64,000 nucleotides of DNA from a virus, in IMG/VR virus record IMGVR_UViG_3300044644_001125, positions 147,623-211,622 of that record. One strand, written 5' to 3'. Each line of letters begins with the position of its first letter. The first letter of the stretch is position 1. The translations under genes were made by a program, and so were the position numbers. Shown in pieces: positions 49,730 to 57,111 of the stretch. A model generated the notes under the pieces. The model made no database searches and was not told where the DNA came from. It worked only from the letters and a program-made list of their open reading frames with translations.

Positions 49730-49757
49730 AAAAAGGCTACTTAGGTAGCCTTTTTTT
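49730..49757 (+). terminator. intrinsic terminator
   Basis: AAAAGGCTAC/GTAGCCTTTT stem with a T-run. Confidence 0.88.
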
Positions 49758-49768
49758 GCATTTACCTA

Positions 49769-49796
49769 TTGACAACCCAAAAATATCGTATATAAT
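49769..49796 (+). promoter_or_regulatory. sigma-70-like promoter
   Basis: TTGACA, 16 bases, TATAAT; transcription would start about 330 bases before the endolysin gene. Confidence 0.82.
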
Positions 49797-49804
49797 AGGC
49801 TCCA

Positions 49805-50115
49805 TATTTAGCTAAAACTGCTCAAAAACGCGTAGTTTGAAACTAAATGATTTTAATTAAGTTAAATACTAATGTACGTTTCGATAAGAAACCAGATAAA
49901 CGGCTGAGTCATTTAAAGTAGTATGGATTCAGTCCGCGAGTCTTGGCCAATTAGAAACCCGTAGTTATTAGGGTAGCCATGCTCGCCAAAGGGACAATAT
50001 CTTCTTTAGTATTTTGAAGTTTGTTCCAATGGAGATTGCCACGCGAAAACAAAGGGTTCAACGAACCTCGTGTAGTAACTCCCTTAATGTAATGTTACTT
50101 GATTGTCAGGTAACA
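49805..50115 (+). ncRNA. candidate structured leader or small RNA before the endolysin gene
   Basis: No gene is visible, but nested stems are: GCGAG/CTCGC (49937/49982) enclosing TGGC/GCCA and ACCC/GGGT; GGGACAA/TTGTTCC (49991/50031) enclosing CTTC/GAAG; GGTTC/GAACC (50055-50067) inside CACG/CGTG; and GTTAC/GTAAC near 50095. A late-type TTAAATACT lies inside at 49862-49870. It could be a riboregulator of lysis timing or an independent RNA. Confidence 0.5.
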
Positions 50116-50138
50116 CCAAATGAAAGGAGTTTTCAGTT

Positions 50139-50714
50139 ATGAAAAACAAAATTAAAATAGCATTGCGATTAGGTGCATTGCTAATGGGTTCAATCAGTGC
50201 TGTTTCACATGCAAGTATTAAGCTAGAACATCACATTATTGTTGCTATCCCACCAGAATTAACAATAGTTCATGCAGAACCATTTAATAGCCAGTTAGAA
50301 TGCCTCGCGTTAAACATATATCGTGAAGCAGGTGGTGAGCCTTATGAGGGCAAAGTTGCGGTGGCACAAGTTACCATGAATCGTGTAGCACACCCAGCGT
50401 ATCCAAAAGATATCTGCAATGTAGTTCATCAAAAGAAGTATGTTAGAAATCACGCAGTATGCCAATTCTCTTGGTACTGCATGAAACATAGACCAGTAGA
50501 TGAAATGAACTATGCTTTGTGTCGTGAAATTGCCAGAAAGGTTATGTTTTCTGGTTATAGAATGCGCAAATTTAAAGATGCTCTTTACTTTCATACCGTA
50601 GCGGTTAAACCAGTTTGGCGTAACAGTTTCGATATGATTGGCCGTACTGGACATCACTTGTTTTATCGACCCAAATCTCGAAAAGGTGAGATTATGTTGG
50701 CATCAGCCGATTAG
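50139..50714 (+). CDS. SleB-like cell-wall hydrolase (endolysin) with signal peptide
   Basis: 191 residues. A basic, hydrophobic N-terminus (MKNKIKIALRLGALLMGSIS) is an export signal. The Hydrolase_2/SleB domain follows: LECLALNIYREAGGEPYEGK (catalytic Glu), VAQVTMNRVAHPAYPKDICN, CQFSWYC, ALYFHT and HLFYR. Such enzymes cleave peptidoglycan glycan strands. Export through the host secretion system would suit holin-independent or pinholin lysis. AAAGGAG precedes the start. Confidence 0.88.
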   Translation: MKNKIKIALRLGALLMGSISAVSHASIKLEHHIIVAIPPELTIVHAEPFNSQLECLALNIYREAGGEPYEGKVAVAQVTMNRVAHPAYPKDICNVVHQKKYVRNHAVCQFSWYCMKHRPVDEMNYALCREIARKVMFSGYRMRKFKDALYFHTVAVKPVWRNSFDMIGRTGHHLFYRPKSRKGEIMLASAD

Positions 50715-50732
50715 ATTTAACAAGGACCTAGC

Positions 50733-50757
50733 TGAGTGGTGGTCTAACTGCCACTCA
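50733..50757 (+). terminator. hairpin without T-run after the endolysin gene
   Basis: TGAGTGG/CCACTCA, followed directly by the late motif CTAAATAT (50758-50765). Confidence 0.5.
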
Positions 50758-50765
50758 CTAAATAT
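50758..50765 (+). promoter_or_regulatory. late-promoter-like motif (CTAAATAT)
   Basis: 18 bases before ATG 50783. Confidence 0.55.
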
Positions 50766-50782
50766 CTGTTTTGAGGCTTAAA

Positions 50783-51175
50783 ATGGATAACATAATCGTA
50801 GTAACACCCCCAGATGACATTCACCATGATGGTTTTAGACTACTTCTAGTTGATTTATCACCAGACCAATTTCAAATAGTTTCAGATAGTTTACTAAATC
50901 TCAAATCATTACCGAATGTTGTTGTCTATTCTTGGAATTCCAATGATTTAGACGAATGGCTATTACAAAAGAAAAAGAAAAGCGATCTAATTATCTTCAA
51001 TGCAAGCAGTTCATGTGATAGACTCATTGGCTATCTAGCAGCACAGATAAATACATATTATTTTGGTACGCTAAGAAGTTTAGCTACCGTTAACAATCGA
51101 GTACTGCACAATACCGACCAATGTATTGATTTACTCGACAACTATATAACCCAATATAAGGATTCAATAAATTGA
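50783..51175 (+). CDS. protein of unknown function
   Basis: 130 residues. Alternating beta/alpha pattern (IIVVTPPDDI, FRLLLVDLSPDQF, SDLIIFNASSSCDRLIGYLA) suggests a Rossmann-like fold. It ends at a TTGA overlap with the bS21 gene. Start 50783 fits TGAGG upstream. Confidence 0.6.
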   Translation: MDNIIVVTPPDDIHHDGFRLLLVDLSPDQFQIVSDSLLNLKSLPNVVVYSWNSNDLDEWLLQKKKKSDLIIFNASSSCDRLIGYLAAQINTYYFGTLRSLATVNNRVLHNTDQCIDLLDNYITQYKDSIN

Positions 51176-51405
51176 AAGTAAATGGCACAAAAGTTACCGT
51201 GAAGGAAACTGAAAACATAACGCAAGCATTACGTAGATTCAAGAAATCAGTTAAGAATAACGGTGTATTAGACCGTATTCGAGAGTTGGAATACTACGAA
51301 AAACCAAAAACCACACGCAAGAAAGCAAAAGCAGCAGCAGTTGCACGTAATCGTAAAAGAGAACGTTTAGATAAACTGCCTGGCAAACCAGGTTCTAAAA
51401 AATAA
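51172..51405 (+). CDS. rpsU: phage-encoded ribosomal protein bS21
   Basis: 77 residues. VKETENITQALRRFKKSVKN, NGVLDRIRELEYYEKP and TTRKKAKAAAVARNRKRERL match bS21 along its length. bS21 sits near the mRNA exit side of the 30S subunit and influences initiation. The start is TTG, overlapping the previous stop. A phage copy could replace the host protein and favour phage messages, as proposed for other phages with S21. Confidence 0.9.
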   Translation: MKVNGTKVTVKETENITQALRRFKKSVKNNGVLDRIRELEYYEKPKTTRKKAKAAAVARNRKRERLDKLPGKPGSKK

Positions 51406-51407
51406 TG

Positions 51408-51436
51408 TAGACATTACTAGCCATATGATGTATAAT
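51408..51436 (+). promoter_or_regulatory. sigma-70-like promoter
   Basis: TAGACA, 17 bases, TATAAT before the exonuclease gene. Confidence 0.7.
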
Positions 51437-51465
51437 TGAGTTTTTAACTTGATTTGGAATTACAA

Positions 51466-52071
51466 ATGGCTAATACCGCTATCTGCATTGACTTAGAAAC
51501 ACTAGATACTTTACCAACAGCAACAATCTTAACCATTGGTGCTGTTAAATTTGATCCATATGGACATGAAGCAGTTGACCATCAAATGGAACCCTTTTAT
51601 GTTAAGATTGATTTAGCTAGTTGCGAACCATATAACTTAACAATCTCAGATGAAACTATTGCTTGGTGGGCTAAACAAGGCCCTGAAGCACACAAAGAAG
51701 CATTTGAAGGCACTGATAGAATCCCAATCGAAGATGCCATGCATCAATTGTTTTCTTTTGCACGTGGATGTAAGACTTTTTGGAGTCACGGTGCTGGATT
51801 TGATATTGTTATATGTGAAAACATATTCCGTAAAGTTGGTAGAGCAATTCCTTGGAAATATCATGAAATTCGTGATACTCGTACTATCTATGACTTAGGT
51901 ATTGACAACGACTTTCCAGATATTGAAGTTAAGCATCATGCACTTCAAGATGCGCACGCTGAAGCAGTTGCTGTACAGAACGTATACCGTAAGATTATGG
52001 AAATGAAAACCGTGAAGCCAATCGCAGAACCTTTACATTTCTCTAGTAGCGCGATCAGTTCTAAGGTTTAA
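51466..52071 (+). CDS. DEDD-family 3'-5' exonuclease (Rv2179c/DexA-like)
   Basis: 201 residues from MANTAICIDLETLDT. The DEDD residues are in ICIDLET (D, E), WSHGAGFDIVICEN (D) and HHALQDAHAEA (D with the preceding His). Size and start match the Rv2179c-like exoribonuclease group and T4 DexA relatives. Start 51466 follows a TTGGA site. Confidence 0.88.
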   Translation: MANTAICIDLETLDTLPTATILTIGAVKFDPYGHEAVDHQMEPFYVKIDLASCEPYNLTISDETIAWWAKQGPEAHKEAFEGTDRIPIEDAMHQLFSFARGCKTFWSHGAGFDIVICENIFRKVGRAIPWKYHEIRDTRTIYDLGIDNDFPDIEVKHHALQDAHAEAVAVQNVYRKIMEMKTVKPIAEPLHFSSSAISSKV

Positions 52072-52078
52072 CATTTTC

Positions 52079-52099
52079 GGGCACTAGTTCCTAGTGCCC
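52079..52099 (+). terminator. hairpin without T-run
   Basis: Perfect nine-base stem GGGCACTAG/CTAGTGCCC with a TTC loop. Confidence 0.6.
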
Positions 52100-52111
52100 A
52101 GCTTAAATACA

Positions 52112-52140
52112 TTGACAAGTAACTATTAACCAGATACAAT
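52112..52140 (+). promoter_or_regulatory. sigma-70-like promoter of clpS
   Basis: TTGACA, 17 bases, TACAAT; TTAAATAC is directly upstream (52103-52110). Confidence 0.8.
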
Positions 52141-52170
52141 TAACCTTTAATACCAATACCGGAGACAAGT

Positions 52171-52470
52171 ATGTCAACAGACGTAACAATTAGTGAAAAT
52201 GTAGAATGCACCTTGCAACCACCTAACTTATGGAATGTTGTATTCCATAATGATGACCTAACACCAATGGAATTGGTTATTGAAATTCTTGTTAATTTGT
52301 TTAAATTACCAGAGCAACAAGCAATAGATGTAACCTTAGAGATACATAATTCAGGTAGCGCAATTGCTGGCATTTATCCGTTTGACATTGCCGAGCAAAA
52401 AGCATTAGAATCAGTTGCCGTTGCACGAGCTAACGGTGCACCTTTGATGGTCACGGCAGAACAGGACTAA
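52171..52470 (+). CDS. clpS: ClpS-like N-degron adaptor
   Basis: 99 residues, near the usual size. The conserved core WNVVFHNDDLTPMELVIEIL has the NDD (27-29) that binds the N-terminal amine, and H59 in EIHNSG plus GIYPFDIAEQKA complete the ClpS pattern. ClpS delivers proteins with bulky N-terminal residues to ClpAP. With ClpP at 7082 the phage carries both the protease and its adaptor, but no ClpA was seen. Confidence 0.9.
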   Translation: MSTDVTISENVECTLQPPNLWNVVFHNDDLTPMELVIEILVNLFKLPEQQAIDVTLEIHNSGSAIAGIYPFDIAEQKALESVAVARANGAPLMVTAEQD

Positions 52471-52473
52471 ACT

Positions 52474-52629
52474 ATGAAACAGAAAAAGCTAGTTAAACAA
52501 ATGTACCAAGCCTGCTTGGAAAATGATACAGAAGCAATCATTGAGTTGCGGAAGAAAGAGTTTGAGAAGGTAGTCAAACATCGAGACAAGAAAAAAGCAT
52601 TTAACGGCAAGTGGACTGTTATTCGATAA
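52474..52629 (+). CDS. small protein of unknown function
   Basis: 51 residues, MKQKKLVKQMYQACLENDTE, with a C-terminal FNGKWTVIR. Highly charged helix. Starts three bases after clpS. Confidence 0.6.
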   Translation: MKQKKLVKQMYQACLENDTEAIIELRKKEFEKVVKHRDKKKAFNGKWTVIR

Positions 52630-52632
52630 TAA

Positions 52633-52944
52633 TTACTTGATATCTTTGATCTCATTATTGATTTTAATGTCCGATTTTCTACGTTCGTGATCGATTACTT
52701 TGCTTCGTAAATGTAGAACAACTCGGACTTTTTCATTCAACCGGATTAAATCATGATCAAGCATACGAATTCTGTCGATTAGTGCTATTAATGATTCGTC
52801 GGCCTCATTTATTAGTGGGTCTACCTCATTTACAACCCAACGCCAAATGAATAAAATGATATATGCAATCCCGCATACTGCGACAATTGGATATCCGTAT
52901 TTTGAAACTAAATCTGCGACTTGTTGTACTAATTGCTCATCCAT
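52633..52944 (-). CDS. membrane protein with coiled coil (holin candidate)
   Basis: 103 residues. A membrane segment at about 19-37 (PIVAVCGIAYIILFIW) is followed by helical, charged heptads (ALIDRIRMLDHDLIRLNEKV). The layout parallels the neighbour at 52944. TAATG-type overlap with it. Possible lysis regulators. Confidence 0.6.
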   Translation of the reverse strand: MDEQLVQQVADLVSKYGYPIVAVCGIAYIILFIWRWVVNEVDPLINEADESLIALIDRIRMLDHDLIRLNEKVRVVLHLRSKVIDHERRKSDIKINNEIKDIK

Positions 52945-53222
52945 TAGTCTTTTCTCATGTCTGTTTTTTCAGTGACACGAGAAATTCGTTCTACATCTTG
53001 GTGAAGGCCAAGTGCAGAACTTACCAACGTATCAATTCGTATGATATCAGTATTCATTGTTTTTACTCTGGTATTAAGTTCATTGATTATGTGAATCATT
53101 CCTTTGATTGACGCTATCACTCTTGATAAGATGAACTTCAGGGTAATGAATACGAACCATCCAGCAGTTAAAGCAGAGACAATTGGAAAACCAATGTCTG
53201 ATATAAACTTGAAATAGTCCAT
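52944..53222 (-). CDS. membrane protein with coiled coil (holin candidate)
   Basis: 92 residues, MDYFKFISDIGFPIVSALTA then a membrane helix and ELNTRVKTMNTDIIRIDTLV. It looks like a distant paralogue of the 52633 gene. GGAGCG precedes the start, and a minus-strand late motif is upstream at 53242-53249. Confidence 0.6.
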   Translation of the reverse strand: MDYFKFISDIGFPIVSALTAGWFVFITLKFILSRVIASIKGMIHIINELNTRVKTMNTDIIRIDTLVSSALGLHQDVERISRVTEKTDMRKD

Positions 53223-53241
53223 TATTTCGCTCCAGTTATCT

Positions 53242-53249
53242 AGTATTTA
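53242..53249 (-). promoter_or_regulatory. late-promoter-like motif (TAAATACT)
   Basis: About 20 bases upstream of the start at 53222 on the minus strand. Confidence 0.6.
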
Positions 53250-53268
53250 CCTGGATTTGATTAAATAG

Positions 53269-53297
53269 TTGACATTATGTACAGATTACTGTATACT
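53269..53297 (+). promoter_or_regulatory. sigma-70-like promoter
   Basis: TTGACA, 17 bases, TATACT, for 53323 onward; divergent from the late motif above. Confidence 0.82.
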
Positions 53298-53322
53298 TGA
53301 TTTTGAACTACTAGGAGATAGC

Positions 53323-53586
53323 ATGGAACTGTTAAAATTTCCAACAAAAGATCAACGAGAACTCAACAATGTACTTGCTCGCAAAGCACAAATGATGGAA
53401 GTGCTATGTGCAATGATTGAGATGGTTGAAGAAGATGAAATCACTGAGTTTGTTTGTGCATCATTGGATGGATTTGGCGACATGCAAGTTCATTTATGTG
53501 CATCAGATTACGTTAGTGGGGTTGGGATGTTTGAATTAGGTAAACAAACCCTTATTAATCTATCATTAAGTGGAGAAGAAGAGTAA
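53323..53586 (+). CDS. small protein of unknown function
   Basis: 87 residues from MELLKFPTKDQREL, acidic. AGGAGATAGC decides the start over ATG 53269. Overlaps the next gene by one base. Confidence 0.62.
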   Translation: MELLKFPTKDQRELNNVLARKAQMMEVLCAMIEMVEEDEITEFVCASLDGFGDMQVHLCASDYVSGVGMFELGKQTLINLSLSGEEE

Positions 53587-53750
53587 TGTCTGCAGGTAAA
53601 TGGCATGGTGGCAAAGGCGATAAAGATCGTACTTCTGACATCAACAAATTTCGTAATAACTACGATTTAATCGACTGGTCTAAGGGTAAAGAGCCCAAAG
53701 AACCAGTTAAAACTGAACCCGAATTATCAACAAAAACCGAAGAGGCATAA
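53586..53750 (+). CDS. small protein of unknown function
   Basis: 54 residues, MSAGKWHGGKGDKDRTSDIN, with a Lys/Glu/Pro tail. A GGKGD...R start is common in small phage proteins; function unknown. Confidence 0.6.
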   Translation: MSAGKWHGGKGDKDRTSDINKFRNNYDLIDWSKGKEPKEPVKTEPELSTKTEEA

Positions 53751-53752
53751 AC

Positions 53753-53959
53753 ATGGCAGTAACATCAAAAGCAAACCCAATGCAAACTCGTAATGGTCGT
53801 CCAAGATTAGGCCCATTGAATATTGCTCAATTGACTAAGATTCTTGAAAACTCGAGCACTCGTAAAAAAACGAAAGCTAAGATTCAAAACCGTATTCGTG
53901 CATTGAAATCTCGCCATGGGTATGTTGAACCAGTTGTAGCCGATGAGTCGGTTGACTAA
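53753..53959 (+). CDS. small basic protein of unknown function
   Basis: 68 residues with STRKKTKAKIQNRIRALKSR; perhaps nucleic-acid binding by charge alone. Two bases after the previous stop. Confidence 0.58.
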   Translation: MAVTSKANPMQTRNGRPRLGPLNIAQLTKILENSSTRKKTKAKIQNRIRALKSRHGYVEPVVADESVD

Positions 53960-54254
53960 ATAGCTTTGCTAGTTTAGCTTTAAACTAGCCGGTATTGAAG
54001 AAAGATTAGTAGTTTTGGGAACTTTGTCGTTAATTCGACTCCTATAATGGATGAAGGTCTATGACCATCAACTAAAAATCATGTGTTAGCAGGTTTTATA
54101 AATTTTGTCATTTGCTGCCTGACGTATATATGATGTTTTGTCTTTTGTGGATTGTTCGTTGTCAGAATCTAAGTTATTGAACCTAAGATTTGTCAATTGT
54201 TCACCTAAAACTCTACTTTCTTCGATCCGTATTACTAATCAAATAGGAGTTAAC
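53956..54254 (+). other. 300-base noncoding stretch
   Basis: Begins with CTAAATA (53956-53962), then the hairpin GCTAGTTTA/TAAACTAGC (53968-53989). Smaller stems follow (GGTC/GACC near 54055 and GCAG/CTGC near 54090-54117). No gene or tRNA is convincing. It may be the long leader of the gene at 54255. Confidence 0.5.
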
Positions 54255-54824
54255 ATGCAAATCACCTTACGTAAAGCAAACGCTATTCAAAACGCAATTC
54301 ACGATACTATTCGTTCAATTGATATTAAACTCAACGTCGAACTTAACGAATTCCAAGATGCAGCTACTGTATTAGCAGATGCAAATGCTCAATTATATAC
54401 CAATGATGCACGTAGAGAAGCATTGTTACTTGCTTTATACAATATTCGTGGTTTGGTTGGTGTGGCTAACTCAAGTTCAGGTATTGATTTGAACTTAGCA
54501 AAAGCAGCATTCTTAGATAAACGAGTTATCCAACTAGAAGATATTGCTAGAGTTCCAGCTGCTACTGAATTACAAGTATTAACTGGTAAACTAGACAAAA
54601 TTAAAACACGTGTTACTGATGAAACCCGATATGGTATTTCTCGTGACACCGTGACAACGACTATCGTATCCCAAGAGCAAATCGATGCTGCTAAAGATGC
54701 GATTAAACAACTCAAAAAACAAAAGTTAGCATTAACTGACCAAGTTTTAGAGTTAAACATCAAAACTGAAATTCCATTGACTGATGATGTAGTTAATACA
54801 TTGAAAGCTGAAGGGATTTTGTAA
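54255..54824 (+). CDS. helical protein of unknown function
   Basis: 189 residues from MQITLRKANAIQNAI. Long helices with regular Leu/Ile spacing (RTIRSIDIKLN-like, KDAIKQLKKQKLALTDQVLE) suggest a coiled coil. Start 54255 follows AGGAG. Not recognised. Confidence 0.62.
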   Translation: MQITLRKANAIQNAIHDTIRSIDIKLNVELNEFQDAATVLADANAQLYTNDARREALLLALYNIRGLVGVANSSSGIDLNLAKAAFLDKRVIQLEDIARVPAATELQVLTGKLDKIKTRVTDETRYGISRDTVTTTIVSQEQIDAAKDAIKQLKKQKLALTDQVLELNIKTEIPLTDDVVNTLKAEGIL

Positions 54825-54831
54825 GTTTTGG

Positions 54832-54840
54832 CTAAATACT
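54832..54840 (+). promoter_or_regulatory. late-promoter-like motif (CTAAATACT)
   Basis: Immediately before the tRNA-like element. Confidence 0.5.
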
Positions 54841-54848
54841 GGTATGCT

Positions 54849-54919
54849 GTGGACCTACGTAAGGGGATGGTGGGCTTAAAGAACCCACTAGCGGTGTTCG
54901 AATCATCGGGTCTGCACCA
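54849..54919 (+). tRNA. tRNA-like element with encoded CCA, anticodon unclear
   Basis: A seven-base acceptor stem (GTGGACC/GGTCTGC, with G-T pairs), a perfect T arm (CGGTG-TTCGAAT-CATCG), a discriminator A and CCA end are visible. The D arm is short (three base pairs). The anticodon stem is TGGG/CCCA; the loop is TTAAAGA if a C-A pair closes it, or nine bases if GTGGG/CCCAC pairs. It may be a degenerate tRNA or a tRNA mimic. Confidence 0.5.
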
Positions 54920-54952
54920 TACTTCATTCTAACCTTATTATAGGTATTTCAA

Positions 54953-55228
54953 ATGCAACAAATCCAAGCAAGTCACATCTTAGTTCCATCTCTAATCGCA
55001 GCCAATGAAGTATTGGCTAAACTAAAAGATAATGGAGACTTTGCTACCTTAGCAGCAAATTACAGTTCATGTCCAAGCGGAAAAGCATCTGGTGGCGACT
55101 TAGGCTCATTTGGTAAAGGAATGATGGTTCCTGAATTCCAAGATGCCGCATTCGCATTAGAGGTAGGTCAATTAAGTGAAGCAGTTCAAACTCAGTTTGG
55201 TTGGCATTTAATCAAACGTACTGCCTAA
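54953..55228 (+). CDS. parvulin-type peptidyl-prolyl isomerase
   Basis: 91 residues, exactly one PpiC-like domain: QASHILV, FATLAANYSSCPSGKASGGD, LGSFGKGMMVPEFQDAAFAL, and FGWHLIKRTA at the end. It speeds proline isomerisation and may aid folding of phage proteins. No signal peptide, so cytoplasmic. Confidence 0.92.
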   Translation: MQQIQASHILVPSLIAANEVLAKLKDNGDFATLAANYSSCPSGKASGGDLGSFGKGMMVPEFQDAAFALEVGQLSEAVQTQFGWHLIKRTA

Positions 55229-55539
55229 GTATAATACAACGAAAACTTTTTCAATTCTTCAAGTGTTAGATTGTTCTTAGTTCGGTTAGCCTTGACACTA
55301 ATAACTTGAAGATTATCGAAGGTGTACCCAACGGATGAGTCAATTCTATCAAATGATACTGAATTATCTTTTGGCTCACCTCGATTCCAAACTAAAGGCA
55401 TTCCTAATATCGGACAAGTAATCGGAAAGTCAATCTGATACAAGTCTGCTATCGTCAAATCAAACTCTATATTCCTTTTCTTCGCAGAACTTTTCAATCT
55501 GCTATGAATCTTTCTTACATCTGGTAATTTCGTACTCAT
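55225..55539 (-). CDS. HNH-type endonuclease, small free-standing
   Basis: 104 residues. ITCPILGMPLVWNRGEPKDN, then SFDRIDSSVGYTFDNLQVIS and ANRTKNNLT form the zinc-less HNH pattern seen in small phage nucleases. Its stop overlaps the parvulin stop region on the opposite strand. A minus-strand late motif (55563-55570) lies upstream. Confidence 0.8.
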   Translation of the reverse strand: MSTKLPDVRKIHSRLKSSAKKRNIEFDLTIADLYQIDFPITCPILGMPLVWNRGEPKDNSVSFDRIDSSVGYTFDNLQVISVKANRTKNNLTLEELKKFSLYYT

Positions 55540-55551
55540 TTCATTTCTCTG

Positions 55552-55580
55552 TTGACTTTCGCATATTTAGGTGCTATCAT
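55552..55580 (+). promoter_or_regulatory. sigma-70-like promoter (overlaps a minus-strand CTAAATAT)
   Basis: TTGACT, 17 bases, TATCAT on the plus strand. CTAAATAT for the HNH gene lies on the other strand at 55563-55570, so the two may compete. Confidence 0.62.
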
Positions 55581-55605
55581 TCCCTAAACTTAACTAGGAG
55601 AACCA

Positions 55606-56124
55606 ATGAAAATAACAGCGTACAAATGCGAAGATACAGGTCAAGTCTTTGAACATCTAAAAGATTATCGAACTCATCGTGCAAAGATTAGTCACCAATT
55701 GAAAAAGGAACGTATATGGCGTGAAAAGGCTTTATGGTTGAAACGTAAATGGCAAGAGATGTACAATGCAGTTAGCACAATCCAAGAATTTGAACAGTGG
55801 GTTACTGACAACTGGGATGTATTTGAAGAAAACTATCGTCATCAGTCATGCTATATTAATCGCCGCTATACGTTGCCAAAGTTAGTACAGTTCAAAGTGA
55901 TACAGTCGCATTATGTGGATGGAATATGGAAATGCCAAGCTAAGTTACAGTTATCTGCTGACACACCGTCATTTATCAGTAACTATTTCAGATTTGATGA
56001 TGGACCATTTGAAACATCCAGTGGCGGTGGAAGCCATAAAAACTACAACCAGTATTTTCACATCAAATCGGAAAAGTTCCATGTCTTAACAACCCGATAC
56101 TTTCTAACAAAGGAGCCAGTATGA
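55606..56124 (+). CDS. phage protein of unknown function
   Basis: 172 residues beginning MKITAYKCEDTGQVFEHLKD, which may be a small metal-binding start, then a basic helix and a beta-rich C-terminal half (FDDGPFETSSGGGSHKNYNQ). Not recognised. AGGAG upstream; ATGA overlap with the kinase. Confidence 0.65.
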   Translation: MKITAYKCEDTGQVFEHLKDYRTHRAKISHQLKKERIWREKALWLKRKWQEMYNAVSTIQEFEQWVTDNWDVFEENYRHQSCYINRRYTLPKLVQFKVIQSHYVDGIWKCQAKLQLSADTPSFISNYFRFDDGPFETSSGGGSHKNYNQYFHIKSEKFHVLTTRYFLTKEPV

Positions 56125-56588
56125 TTAAACCAATTGCCTATATATTAGTTGGAATACCAGCATCTGGTAAATCAACTTGGGCAGAAAAACAGGAGTGGAT
56201 CGAAGAATGTGCTTATATCAGCACCGACCATCACGTTGAAGAGTATGCTAAATTAGTAGATAAGACCTATAGCGAAGTCTTTGATGATTATATGCCAACT
56301 GCAATTAACCTAATGGCTGCTGATGTATTAGATGCGGTTAAAGATAATATGGATATCGTTTGGGATCAAACCAGCACTACCGTGAAATCAAGAAGACGTA
56401 AGTTTAAAATGTTAACTGGTTATCACATGATTGCTGTTGTTTTTAGAATACCAGATGACAATACACTAGCTAAAAGATTATCGAACAGACCTGGTAAGAA
56501 TATTCCATGGGATGTAGTTGAAAAAATGAAATCACAATTCGTGATGCCAACTAAAGAGGAGGGGTTTGATGAAATCTGGTTCACGTGA
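56121..56588 (+). CDS. polynucleotide-kinase-like P-loop kinase
   Basis: 155 residues. GIPASGKST at 11-19 is the P-loop; ISTDHH carries the Asp typical of T4 Pnkp kinases, WDQTST matches the substrate lid region, and FRIPDDNTLAKRLSNRPGKN the arginine lid. It probably phosphorylates 5' ends of nucleic acids. There is no phosphatase domain, but a phosphoesterase gene overlaps its end. Confidence 0.85.
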   Translation: MIKPIAYILVGIPASGKSTWAEKQEWIEECAYISTDHHVEEYAKLVDKTYSEVFDDYMPTAINLMAADVLDAVKDNMDIVWDQTSTTVKSRRRKFKMLTGYHMIAVVFRIPDDNTLAKRLSNRPGKNIPWDVVEKMKSQFVMPTKEEGFDEIWFT

Positions 56589-57111
56589 TATCTGGGTAAC
56601 TTCGGATTTACATTTCGGGCATGTTGGAATTTGTAAATTTCTAAAAGATGATGGATCTAAGGTTAGACCATGGGATTCCTATGAGGAAATGGACGCGGAG
56701 TTGATTAAACGGTTTAATGACAAAGTCAAGCCAACTGACAAATGCTATATCTTGGGTGATGTTGCGATTAATCGTCGTGCATTACCAACCCTAGCACGGC
56801 TGAACTGCAAAGACTTAGTTTTAATCAAAGGAAACCACGATTTGTTTAGGTTAGAAGAGTATACTCCGTACTTTCGTGATATCCGTGCGTACATGGTATT
56901 TGAAGATATCCTGTTAAGTCATATCCCAGTGCATCCGCAATCGTTAGCACGATGGCAAGGACAGATACACGGCCATTTACACAATGACTTGGTATTAAAC
57001 AATGGAGTGCCTGATTTACGGTACTTTAATGCCTGTGTAGAGCAGCATGATTTCGCACCTATCTTGTTACAGGACGCGATTTCTCATCTAAAGGAGCGCA
57101 TTACGGGCTAA
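56569..57111 (+). CDS. metallophosphoesterase
   Basis: 180 residues from MKSGSRDIWVTSDLHFGHVG. Metal motifs SDLHFGH, LGDVA, KGNHD, SHIPVHP and GHLHND are complete. It overlaps the kinase by 20 bases. The pair mirrors the kinase and phosphoesterase domains of bacterial Pnkp, so a joint role in RNA end repair is plausible. Confidence 0.88.
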   Translation: MKSGSRDIWVTSDLHFGHVGICKFLKDDGSKVRPWDSYEEMDAELIKRFNDKVKPTDKCYILGDVAINRRALPTLARLNCKDLVLIKGNHDLFRLEEYTPYFRDIRAYMVFEDILLSHIPVHPQSLARWQGQIHGHLHNDLVLNNGVPDLRYFNACVEQHDFAPILLQDAISHLKERITG

